Source: Pseudoalteromonas umbrosa (lineage in GTDB: Bacteria > Pseudomonadota > Gammaproteobacteria > Enterobacterales > Alteromonadaceae). Taken from it: a stretch of DNA of 64,000 nt. Under the pieces are notes generated by a model, which worked only from the letters and a program-made list of their open reading frames with translations, was not told the origin of the DNA and did not search any database. This document shows, one piece after another, positions 1 through 6,106 of this stretch. Each line of letters opens with the position of its first letter. Within the stretch, counting starts at the first letter, position 1. A program made the position numbers and the translations under genes. Location of the stretch: the NCBI RefSeq assembly GCF_030125375.1, contig NZ_JASJUU010000001.1:1500971-1564970 (forward strand). The letters run 5' to 3'.

Positions 1-133
1 GTCCCATTTGGTTTCCCATTTGGTTTCCCATTTGGTTTCCCATTTGGTTTCCCATTTGGTTTCCCATTTGGTTTCCCATTTGGTTTCCCATTTGGTTTCC
101 CATTTGGTTTCCCATTTGGTTTCCCATTTGGTT
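1..133. repeat. 12-bp tandem repeat (about 11 copies)
   Basis: The 12-bp unit TTTGGTTTCCCA is repeated almost perfectly about eleven times and runs off the left edge. The same word (TGTCCCATTTGGTT) ends the integrase-remnant elements at about 1736-1748 and 1944-1956. The array therefore looks like an expansion of the end of a further attI/intI element lying mostly outside the window. It has no spacers, so it is not a CRISPR. Confidence 0.9.
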
Positions 134-142
134 TTGCGAATA

Positions 143-268
143 GGCTAACGCTCTGTTAAGGTGTGAGCAACGCAATACCGATGCCGCCGCATACCACCTT
201 AAATACTAAACGCAACGCATAGCAAAAATGCCAAGTGTTGCGAATCACTCTTAAACAGATTGTTAGCC
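143..268 (-). other. attC recombination site of the 272-1345 cassette
   Basis: The two ends are inverted core-like sequences (GGCTAAC at 143-149, GTTAGCC at 262-268). The interior halves pair: a GTGTGAGCAACGC segment near 161 matches a GCGTTGCGAATCACTC-like segment near 238. The site immediately follows the stop of the minus-strand gene at 272, as expected for a gene cassette. Length (126 bp) and layout match the long attC sites at 2523, 4198 and 4859. Confidence 0.88.
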
Positions 269-271
269 ATT

Positions 272-1345
272 CTAAACATTTGTGGTTTTACTGACAGATG
301 ACATGAGGTCTGGAACAAACCTCTCTGTAAATCCCGCTATAAATGAAAAACAAATTATTGCATATATGTTTTCTTTGAATGGAGCGAGAGCTAGCTCTGA
401 CTTTGCACAAATAACCACAAATAGTCCAAAAATAATTCCGATTAGCAAACGCGAAATGCTCTCACTGTATAGGCCAAGCAAACTTCCATACGGATCAATA
501 GAAATCTTGTTGTTTCTTTGTAACGCAGATACCATAGCGCCCAAAACACCTGAGCCTGCCCCAAAAAGGTACACATTATTAACGTCAAATGGGATAGATA
601 ACACAAGCAAGAATAGTAAAAATATGATTGTTGAAAGTAGACTCACTATGAAAAGCTTAATTCTCAGGTAAGAATCTGTTTGAGATAAAATGAATTTTTT
701 TGCGCTGTGGAATACAGATGGAACATCATCTTCCTTACTTTTTCTAAATGCCACAGACAATGAAGAACCAAGCATACTTGATACTGCTGGTCTATAAGAC
801 TTTGGCAGGACTGAGTTTGATAAAGACTGCAAGCTCTCAAATTCTTCCACTGCCTTATTTAAAAAGTCTGGCAGTTTCTTATGGAACCATTGTACCGAAT
901 CACTTTTGGTACGATATATAACGAAGTCGGGACCATGGGCTATTGTGCTCTTTATTTCATCTTTATACTTATCTATGTAATCATTTGCTTCAGAAAAGAA
1001 GCCACTTGTATCAGTACCCTCTGGCGACTGTAATGACGTTGCTAGCGCATCAGATAACAACCTGTTCACTCTTGGCAAATGTCTTCTACTTAAATAACTC
1101 TCGGCTAATCCTCTAAGACGTCGACACTCCGATATTGAGTCTTTCGCCCAACTTGGAACTTGCTCTATCTCCCAACTCAATGAACCACCACCTCCTACAT
1201 AAAGGATGAAGAAAGTAGAACTTGAATAAATTCCCTCAATCTCATCACCAGAAGCTGTTATGTCACCTACAGCATACAACCTTTTATCTGCTATCTTCTG
1301 CTCTTTCGTAATTTCAGCAGATGATAATTTTTCTTCGAGCACCAT
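272..1345 (-). CDS. integron cassette membrane protein, unknown function
   Basis: This protein of about 357 residues is not one I can name. The N-terminal two thirds is soluble and rich in charged helices. The C-terminal 120 residues hold about four hydrophobic segments, the first beginning LRIKLFIVSLLSTIIFLLFL, and end in a G-x-x-E-R-F-V-P-D motif. I chose the ATG at 1345 because an AAGGAT ribosome site lies four bases upstream. An in-frame ATG at 1366 falls inside the cassette core sequence. The gene directly follows an attI-like region on its 5' side and an attC on its 3' side, so it is a first-position cassette. A soluble sensor part with a membrane C-terminus is common in phage-defence effectors, but that role is only a guess here. 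Confidence 0.8.
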   Translation of the reverse strand: MVLEEKLSSAEITKEQKIADKRLYAVGDITASGDEIEGIYSSSTFFILYVGGGGSLSWEIEQVPSWAKDSISECRRLRGLAESYLSRRHLPRVNRLLSDALATSLQSPEGTDTSGFFSEANDYIDKYKDEIKSTIAHGPDFVIYRTKSDSVQWFHKKLPDFLNKAVEEFESLQSLSNSVLPKSYRPAVSSMLGSSLSVAFRKSKEDDVPSVFHSAKKFILSQTDSYLRIKLFIVSLLSTIIFLLFLLVLSIPFDVNNVYLFGAGSGVLGAMVSALQRNNKISIDPYGSLLGLYSESISRLLIGIIFGLFVVICAKSELALAPFKENIYAIICFSFIAGFTERFVPDLMSSVSKTTNV

Positions 1346-1360
1346 ATTATCCTTATTCGC

Positions 1361-1582
1361 TAACATTTTTATCTACGATAAATGTCGCATAACAACAGCG
1401 TAATGTCTGCCATATAACGACAGCTTTTCAAATACGCACTTTAATACGCCCAACCATAACAATAAGTTAAGCAGATATCACCAAGTTAGAAACAGTTGAA
1501 GCACATCACTTGTCGTATAACAGTGATATTTGAAAAACATCGAGAACTGTATATATACAAAAAAATCAAAATGAAACTGGTT
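1361..1582 (-). other. attI-like region, copy 1
   Basis: This is one of three related segments (also 5559-5761 and 7899-8095). Each starts next to a cassette gene with a (G)TTA-type core and an ATTTTTATYTACGAYAAATG word. A CATAACAACA word and an inverted TTGTCGTATA/TATTTGACAA-like pair follow. Each segment runs directly into an integron-integrase start reading away from the cassettes, which is the canonical attI position. Copy 1 has about 25 extra bases around 1405. The exact recombination point cannot be proven from sequence alone. Confidence 0.7.
1547..1562 (+). promoter_or_regulatory. degenerate LexA-like box before intI remnant
   Basis: CTGT at 1547-1550 followed by an AT-rich 8-bp spacer resembles the SOS box CTGT-N8-ACAG, but the second half reads AAAA. 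The equivalent site in the element at 5720 is closer to consensus. Integron integrase promoters are known LexA targets in several Vibrio and mobile integrons. Confidence 0.45.
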
Positions 1583-1725
1583 GTTAAATAGTCCTTTTAA
1601 TCAATAATACAAGCGTATCTTCCTGCACAAAGATATGTCAAAAGTACCATTTCATGGTATCTATATTGGATAACTGCCTTTATTCGATTTCATAATTTAA
1701 TGCCCTAAATCAATTGGTCCAATGA
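1583..1725 (+). pseudogene. intI: integron integrase 5' fragment, copy 1a (broken)
   Basis: Translation in the frame of 1583 gives an IntI-like N-terminus containing QRYVKSTISWYLYWITAFI followed by RFHNLM. In-frame stops fall near codons 3, 5 and 42. This matches the start of the better-preserved remnant at 5762 and the N-terminal SAM-like domain of Vibrio-type IntI. The initiation codon is lost (GTT in place of ATG), and the rest of the integrase is absent. Confidence 0.8.
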
Positions 1726-1791
1726 ATTTGTGCCTGTCCCATTTGGTTAGCGAGAACTGTATATATACAAAAAACCAAAACGGAACTGGTT

Positions 1792-1920
1792 ATGAAATAG
1801 CCATTTTTATCCATAATACAAGCGTATCTTCCTACGCAAAGATATGTCAAAAATACCTTTTCATGGTATCTCTATTGGATAACTGCCTTTACTCGATTTC
1901 ATAATTTAATGCCCTAAATC
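1792..1920 (+). pseudogene. intI: integron integrase 5' fragment, copy 1b (broken)
   Basis: This second unit of the 210-bp duplication starts ATG AAA then a stop, followed by PFLSIIQAYLPTQRYVKN and, after four residues, YLYWITAF. Another stop follows HNLMP. It retains the ATG that copy 1a has lost. An open frame on the same strand at 1722-1904 is out of phase with the integrase and is not taken as a gene. Confidence 0.8.
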
Positions 1921-1956
1921 AATTGGTCCAATGAATTTATGCCTGTCCCATTTGGT

Positions 1957-2039
1957 TACATAATAGCAGGCTAAAATTAGCGACGAAGGAGCGCAAGCCT
2001 GCTGTTTTGCGTCCCTTTTGGTTAAAGCGTTTGTTATAC
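1957..2039 (-). other. attC site of the 2052-2456 cassette
   Basis: On the minus strand a TATAACAAACGC arm follows the gene stop. Next comes GGGACGCAAAACAGCAGGCT, paired with an AGCCTGCTATT segment, which is the usual short attC fold. The far arm, expected to end GTTRRRY, instead runs into TAACCAAATGGGACAGG of the integrase element. This site therefore looks modified or truncated at its 3' end. Confidence 0.75.
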
Positions 2040-2051
2040 GTAATTTACGCC

Positions 2052-2456
2052 TTACTTGAATATTTGATTTTTACCTTTAATGGTAAACATCTTTCCAATG
2101 ACTAATTCGTCATCAGTAAGCTCATATGGAACAAAAACAGTTACAGAGTAACCACTTACATGATCCAAATCGATAGCAATAGCATCAGAGCCCTTAATTT
2201 TGACATCATACGCTAGCGAGGCAGCAATAATATCTTGGGCCTGAGCCGACTGAATATAATGATTTTTTAAAAGCTCAATTAGGTCTGATGAACTTGGCCT
2301 TTCATCTTCAAGCTGCGCAGATAAACTAACTTGCTCACCATTACGCTTCATGACTTCTCCGAAAGGGAAAAATTCTTCACTTTCGAGAAGAAACTGTTGC
2401 GCTAAAGGCAGCACCGAATCAAAAAGCTTTTGAGTGTCAATTTTCCCTTGTTCCAT
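2052..2456 (-). CDS. integron cassette hypothetical protein
   Basis: This is an acidic soluble protein of 134 residues with no family I recognise and no signal peptide or membrane segment. There is no clear ribosome site before the ATG at 2456. A 17-codon open frame (2463-2516) ends only six bases upstream, which suggests translation by coupling from a leader. It is followed by the attC at 1957-2039, and another attC ends just upstream at 2523, so gene and leader together form one cassette. Confidence 0.75.
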   Translation of the reverse strand: MEQGKIDTQKLFDSVLPLAQQFLLESEEFFPFGEVMKRNGEQVSLSAQLEDERPSSSDLIELLKNHYIQSAQAQDIIAASLAYDVKIKGSDAIAIDLDHVSGYSVTVFVPYELTDDELVIGKMFTIKGKNQIFK

Positions 2457-2462
2457 ATTATT

Positions 2463-2516
2463 TCAATAGCTATTTAGCGAAATGAGCAGAAATACTGCGC
2501 CAAATGATAATTTCAT
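2463..2516 (-). CDS. possible 17-codon leader ORF
   Basis: The frame MKLSFGAVFLLISLNSY begins right after the cassette core and stops six bases before the ATG of the 134-residue gene, which lacks its own ribosome site. A short translated frame (ORF-11) in attI1 is known to raise translation of cassette genes without a ribosome site. A similar role is inferred here. It could also be the decayed signal peptide of the downstream gene. Confidence 0.35.
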   Translation of the reverse strand: MKLSFGAVFLLISLNSY

Positions 2517-2522
2517 GATTAC

Positions 2523-2646
2523 GTATAACGCCCAATTAAGTTGTGAGCAGCGCTGCCACCACACTCAAACACTGCACCGTAATCACCAAACCAATTAAAA
2601 CCGAAAGCGCCGAGCGTTGCGAATCAGCTTGAATTGCTTGTTAAGT
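2523..2646 (-). other. attC site of the 2641-3753 cassette
   Basis: The terminal arms are GTATAACGCCCAATTAAG at 2523-2540 and its approximate inverse ending TTGCTTGTTAAGT at 2646. Inner GTGAGCAGCGCT and GCGTTGCGAATCA-like arms also pair. The gene stop TAA at 2641-2643 lies inside the site. Structure and length (124 bp) match the other long attC sites here. Confidence 0.9.
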
Positions 2647-3753
2647 GCTTTTCGCCACTTTATCAATCCATTCATGAAGAGCCATATAATCAGCTAATTG
2701 AAGTTGGTATTTAATATCATTTTGAAACTCTCTCGCCCCTTTTGTAAAAGTAGAAGTAGTAACTACTAAACCAGCATTTGCCCTTTTGTGTTGAACTACT
2801 CCATGCAACGAACGCACTATATTGACCCCTACTTTATTTCGAGGTGAATATTTCTTGCACTCGACAAGATATAAAAACTTCCCTACGCCATCTTTTTTTG
2901 CAGCATATATATCGACACCACCATCACCTGAAGCTGGAGTCAACTCCACTTCATAGCCCTGTCGATATAGTAATTCCGCTGTCAACTCCTCAAACTGTCT
3001 CGGCGACAAACTATGCATTTTAAGCGGATCTGAATAAATACGTTCTAGCATCTCATCGTTAACATAGCGTACAGACTTGATGATTTGTGGAGGAGCACTT
3101 TCGTTACTTCTCAAAGGCCTTCCATTAGAATCAACAATGCCTGTAGCATCAAATTTAGATAACAGTGATGTTACATCTTGTAATGACAATCTCCGATTTT
3201 GAATTGCATTTAGTGCTAAATCCATAGCCAAAGGATGTCCCCCTGACCAATGAAATAAAGCGCTAATATCCTCAATAGGCAACCCCATCACTTTGCGCAC
3301 TGCAATATACTCTTCGAGGTCTAGCTGAGAAAAACCATCAAGTACAATTTTTCGGTACTGTGAAAATATAGGGAGATTTGATCTAGAAATAATAAGGAAT
3401 TTAGTACCTTTTTCAGATACTTCTATAACTTCCTTTGCTAACGAATCAGACGCCAGATCAAATTCATCAATTACAACTAAAGACTCGGATTTAAGAGTAT
3501 CACCGGACAAAAGCTCCATAATAGAACTTGTTCTATTGAATGCGTAATAACGATGAATACCATTTTCGTATCTATCTTTATTTTCTAAAGCATATTTATA
3601 GGATAAAGAGGTCTTCCCTACGCCTCCACTTCCCTGAAGAAGGACTATAGGGTCACTCGAAAGATAACTACCTAACTTCTCGAGCTCCTTGTTTCGACCG
3701 ACAAATCCCTGCTCAATACTTTCAACGGGGACAATACCTAAAAAATTTTCCAA
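2641..3753 (-). CDS. STAND-type NTPase fused to Mrr restriction endonuclease
   Basis: This 370-residue protein has two parts. Residues 15-180 form a STAND/NB-ARC-like P-loop NTPase: Walker A GSGGVGKT at 41-48, Walker B SLVVIDEFD at 91-99, and a GGHPLA motif at 171-176. Residues 248-345 form an Mrr-type PD-(D/E)XK nuclease domain: FEELTAELL, then GDGGVDIYA with Asp281, then VECKKY with Glu298 and Lys300. No long C-terminal repeat sensor is present, unlike typical Avs proteins, so this is a compact version. The start is TTG at 3753 with GGAG upstream. Its place between attC sites shows it is a mobile cassette. A role in phage or plasmid defence is inferred from the domain pairing. Confidence 0.9.
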   Translation of the reverse strand: MENFLGIVPVESIEQGFVGRNKELEKLGSYLSSDPIVLLQGSGGVGKTSLSYKYALENKDRYENGIHRYYAFNRTSSIMELLSGDTLKSESLVVIDEFDLASDSLAKEVIEVSEKGTKFLIISRSNLPIFSQYRKIVLDGFSQLDLEEYIAVRKVMGLPIEDISALFHWSGGHPLAMDLALNAIQNRRLSLQDVTSLLSKFDATGIVDSNGRPLRSNESAPPQIIKSVRYVNDEMLERIYSDPLKMHSLSPRQFEELTAELLYRQGYEVELTPASGDGGVDIYAAKKDGVGKFLYLVECKKYSPRNKVGVNIVRSLHGVVQHKRANAGLVVTTSTFTKGAREFQNDIKYQLQLADYMALHEWIDKVAKST

Positions 3754-3772
3754 TCTACAGACTCCAAAAAGG

Positions 3773-3875
3773 ACTTAACGCCGCAAATAAACGGCTAAAA
3801 ATAGTTGGCTAAAATTTGTGAGGTACGAGCAAAGCCAACTGTTTTTTGTCCGCATTTTAATTTGTTTTGTTATGT
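3773..3875 (-). other. attC site of the 3870-4199 cassette
   Basis: On the minus strand an ATAACAAAACAAATT arm and GCGGACAAAAAACAGTTGGCT segment pair with AGCCAACTATTT and a terminal GCGGCGTTAAGT arm. This is the classic shorter attC type (103 bp). The TAA stop of the upstream gene overlaps the outer core. Confidence 0.92.
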
Positions 3876-4199
3876 GACTAGCTCAAAGTCATAACTGGTA
3901 ACTAACTTATCAAGGAAAGTGCTCATCCCATCACTCGAATCGGTGACAATATCTATATCACCAGTATCAGCACAATATTGCAGTGTTATCTCAGTGTCAC
4001 CGTAATTATAAACTTCAGTAAACTCTGTAAACGGTAATAATTTAGAGCTGGTTTTATGCGATGCAATCTCGTTAGCAGCACTTTTCAAACTCTCAAATGC
4101 CATCCAGCCATCGCAACCATTATTTTTATCTTCAATGATTACGGCTAGCAGCCGACCATCTGTTTCGTACTTCCGAATGTTGATTTTCACAATAGTCAC
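3870..4199 (-). CDS. small integron cassette hypothetical protein
   Basis: This acidic soluble protein of about 107-110 residues has no family I recognise. The open frame extends upstream to 4289, but that part is the neighbouring attC. Translation therefore probably begins at a GTG in the cassette, at 4199 or 4190 (VKINIRKYE). There is no ribosome site because the cassette starts almost at the codon. It may rely on read-through translation from upstream. Confidence 0.65.
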   Translation of the reverse strand: MTIVKINIRKYETDGRLLAVIIEDKNNGCDGWMAFESLKSAANEIASHKTSSKLLPFTEFTEVYNYGDTEITLQYCADTGDIDIVTDSSDGMSTFLDKLVTSYDFELVT

Positions 4200-4322
4200 A
4201 TAACGCCCGATTAAGTAGCCCGAAACGCACAGCGATTGTTTCTGCATAGCGCCGTAACCACTGACCCCCCTGCAAACTGAAAATGGCACGCGTTGAGGGT
4301 CTGCTTAAATTGCTTGTTAGGT
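4198..4322 (-). other. attC site of the 4325-4842 cassette
   Basis: The terminal arms ACATAACGCCCGATTAAG and CTTAAATTGCTTGTTAGGT are inverted and flank a 90-bp interior with further pairing around AACGCACAGCG and ACGCGTTGAGG. It follows the stop of the minus-strand gene at 4325. Confidence 0.9.
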
Positions 4323-4324
4323 AT

Positions 4325-4699
4325 TCAATTCTCTATACGAACGGATACACCTATAAAATCTGCGATGTTACCTGCTAACTCTTTTGTTATTGAAAGATCA
4401 TTATGCTCTTCAAGTAAAATGGACTTATTGTTATTCGTCACCAAAGACAGACTGTAAGAGTCAAAATCATCACTCTTGAATATTCTGATTTGGACTTCTT
4501 TAATATCGTCGAAACCAACTAATGTATTACCGTTATGCTTTATGGACTTAGAGTCGATGTTGAAAGTGTAGCAATCACCTTTTGTAAGCACAGTTAGAAC
4601 ATTACGAAGCTTTTTTAATACTACAAGCGGAAGCAGAAGTACAATTAACAGGAGTGGTTGCTGTTTGATTTTAGTCACAACGGAATTAATGAAGTCCAC
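4325..4699 (-). CDS. membrane-anchored small protein, possible PH-like domain
   Basis: The protein has 124 residues. A hydrophobic segment at about residues 16-31 (LLLIVLLLPLVVL) is followed by a beta-rich cytoplasmic part of about 85 residues. Alternating strands there resemble a small PH-like fold, though I cannot assign a family. A CAGGA ribosome site lies upstream of the ATG at 4699. The gene overlaps the 3' end of a 55-codon transmembrane ORF (4675-4842) by 25 bases, so the two are probably co-translated as a two-gene cassette. Confidence 0.72.
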   Translation of the reverse strand: MDFINSVVTKIKQQPLLLIVLLLPLVVLKKLRNVLTVLTKGDCYTFNIDSKSIKHNGNTLVGFDDIKEVQIRIFKSDDFDSYSLSLVTNNNKSILLEEHNDLSITKELAGNIADFIGVSVRIEN

Positions 4700-4842
4700 A
4701 TTTGAAAAGTCCTGACCAAATACACTATAAAAATTGAACCTATTAAGAAGGCAGCTAATAAAAAACTTATGAGTTCGCTTTGCTTAGATCTTGCAAGCAA
4801 AAGGGTATTTGAATTTCTTTCTTTTATTTCTAATGATCTCAT
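4675..4842 (-). CDS. small single-pass membrane protein (55 aa)
   Basis: The frame opens with ATG at 4842 preceded by GGAGTTCTC, a good ribosome site. It encodes MRSLEIKERNSN, then a transmembrane stretch LISFLLAAFLIGSIFIVYLV, and stops at 4675 inside the next gene. It occupies what would otherwise be an empty 140-bp leader of this cassette. Overlap with the next gene and same-strand order suggest a partner pair, perhaps toxin/immunity or a two-part membrane complex. That is inference. Confidence 0.6.
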   Translation of the reverse strand: MRSLEIKERNSNTLLLARSKQSELISFLLAAFLIGSIFIVYLVRTFQMWTSLIPL

Positions 4843-4858
4843 GAGAACTCCGATGAAT

Positions 4859-4986
4859 ACCTAACGCCGCATTAAGGTGTGAGCAACGCTTCCACGAAAC
4901 TTAACCATACCACCGCAAACACAAAACCCAACGATGGAATGAAAAATGCCCAGCGTTGGGAATCACTCTTAAATGCTTTGTTATGT
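4859..4986 (-). other. attC site of the 5000-5536 cassette
   Basis: The ends are ACCTAACGCCGCATTAAG and TTAAATGCTTTGTTATGT. Inner arms GGTGTGAGCAACGC and GCGTTGGGAATCAC pair. The sequence is close to the attC at 143-268, suggesting the same site family. Confidence 0.9.
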
Positions 4987-4999
4987 TACGGTCTGATTT

Positions 5000-5536
5000 T
5001 TATGCTAATTTTTGGATTAAGCGATCTGAAATACTTTTCGATACACCTAACCATTCCATTGCTTCAGCCTTAGTAAGATCAATTCCACTCACATGCACAA
5101 TTTCATTTCTCAAACGATACATTTTTAGAATTAGATCGGCTAAACCACTATCAATCTTCTCTAAACTTTGTAATTGTCGAACTATCTTGGTAATTGGCTG
5201 ATGCTTACCGTCAGATCCCTTAGTTATAAGGATATTCTCGATATTTTGCCAAGATTGTAAAAATGCCCATTCTGGTGCTGTCTGCACTAATTCTAAATCG
5301 CTAGCACTAAAAGACGAGCTAGGATAAGCAATGGTTATTCCTAATTCTATTGCATCGCCTTTGACTTCATCGATAGCTTCAACCAGATCAATTTCTATAT
5401 CGCCATACTTTGCTTTTTTTACTCGTTGTAATAGCTTGGCAACATCTTTTTTGAAGTACAACAATGCTCCAGCAACGACTATTGGCCAAGCTAAATGTCC
5501 CACAAGATCAACAACTAACTTTAAATACTCGATCAT
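5000..5536 (-). CDS. membrane-anchored HEPN-like cassette protein
   Basis: The protein has 178 residues. A transmembrane segment at about 13-29 (HLAWPIVVAGALLYF) is followed by a basic linker and a C-terminal helical domain. That domain carries an R-x4-H motif (LRNEIVH, Arg143 to His148), the signature of HEPN ribonuclease and nucleotide-binding domains and of DUF4145-like proteins. The ribosome site GGAAAGG precedes the ATG at 5536. The gene is the first cassette next to attI-like copy 2. HEPN cassettes are often toxins or defence effectors, but RNase activity is not shown by sequence alone. Confidence 0.75.
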   Translation of the reverse strand: MIEYLKLVVDLVGHLAWPIVVAGALLYFKKDVAKLLQRVKKAKYGDIEIDLVEAIDEVKGDAIELGITIAYPSSSFSASDLELVQTAPEWAFLQSWQNIENILITKGSDGKHQPITKIVRQLQSLEKIDSGLADLILKMYRLRNEIVHVSGIDLTKAEAMEWLGVSKSISDRLIQKLA

Positions 5537-5558
5537 TTACCTTTCCACTTGAGTAACA

Positions 5559-5761
5559 TAACATTTTTATCTACGACAAATGCCGCATAACAACAGCTTT
5601 TCAAATACGCACTTTAATACCCTCAACCATAACAATAAGTTAGGCAAATGTCACCAAATTAGAAATGGTTAAAATATGTCACTTGTCGTATAACAGTGAT
5701 ATTTGACAAATACTGAGTGCTGTATATATATACATATAAATAATTTAAAATGGAACTGCAT
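5559..5761 (-). other. attI-like region, copy 2
   Basis: A TAAC core at 5559-5562 abuts the cassette gene. The shared ATTTTTATCTACGACAAATG word, CATAACAACAGC and an inverted pair TTGTCGTATA/TATTTGACAA at about 5689-5708 follow. The integrase remnant begins at 5762 in the opposite direction to the cassettes. This is the least decayed of the three copies. Confidence 0.72.
5720..5735 (+). promoter_or_regulatory. LexA-like box before intI remnant
   Basis: CTGTATATATATACAT matches the SOS box CTGT-N8-ACAG at seven of eight defined bases. It lies about 27 bp before the intI remnant start. SOS control of integrase promoters is established in Vibrio and class 1 integrons, so this site supports the identity of the element. 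Confidence 0.6.
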
Positions 5762-6043
5762 ATGAAATCACCATTTTTATCCATGATTCAGGAACATATG
5801 TATACGCAAAGATATGCCAAAAGTACTATTTCATGTTATCTCTATTGGATAACTGCCTTTATTCGATTTCATAATTTATAGCACCCAAAAACACTTGATG
5901 AGGAAGCGGTAGAACAGTTTTTAAGTCACCTAGCCAACCAACAAAACGAAGTTTTTAGGTTCTAAGCTCTAAACACACAGGCTGAGGTGCTCAATGCACC
6001 TGTGTTCGCAAAAGAAATTCTGACAGACTCTTCTACAAGATAA
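5762..6043 (+). pseudogene. intI: integron integrase N-terminal remnant, best-preserved copy
   Basis: Starting at ATG 5762, one frame reads through about 93 codons of recognisable IntI N-terminal domain. It begins MKSPFLSMIQEHMYTQRYAK, then has YLYWITAFIRFHNL, stop, HPKTLDEEAVEQFLSHLANQ, stop, NTQAEVLNAP and KEILTDS. It aligns without gaps to the start of Vibrio-type IntI proteins (MKSxFL, RYAKxTI, YLxWI, FHN, HP, EVEEFLxxLA, TQ, LN, KEIL). In-frame stops occur at codons 40, 68 and 94. The catalytic C-terminal domain (RHRRY) is missing. Confidence 0.88.
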
Positions 6044-6106
6044 ATCAAAATACAGATATATATTTGTACCTGTCTCATTTGTTTTGTTCATTGGTTATGT
6101 TTTTCT

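Larger units (their letters stand above)
1541..1958. repeat. tandem direct duplication, about 210 bp
   Basis: Positions 1541-1750 and 1751-1958 are near-identical direct copies, both starting CGAGAACTGTATATATAC and ending TGTCCCATTTGGTTA. Each unit carries the LexA-like box and the first codons of the integrase remnant. The element therefore has two decayed intI starts in a row. Confidence 0.9.

Noticed and set aside
1..133. CRISPR array
   Set aside because: Repeats are only 12 bp, contiguous, and have no spacers; no cas genes are near.
282..671. Open frame on the plus strand opposite the first cassette gene
   Set aside because: It is antisense to a better-supported gene with a ribosome site and attC; codon content is not coding-like.
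1722..1904. 60-codon plus-strand open frame
   Set aside because: It is out of phase with the recognisable integrase remnant that covers the same bases, so it is a by-product of that sequence.
4879..5201. Two plus-strand open frames
   Set aside because: They lie within an attC site and antisense to the HEPN-like gene; no ribosome sites or similarity.
5689..5708. dif/XerCD-like site from the inverted TTGTCGTATA/TATTTGACAA pair
   Set aside because: The arms do not match dif well, and the adjoining integrase start makes an attI region the simpler explanation.
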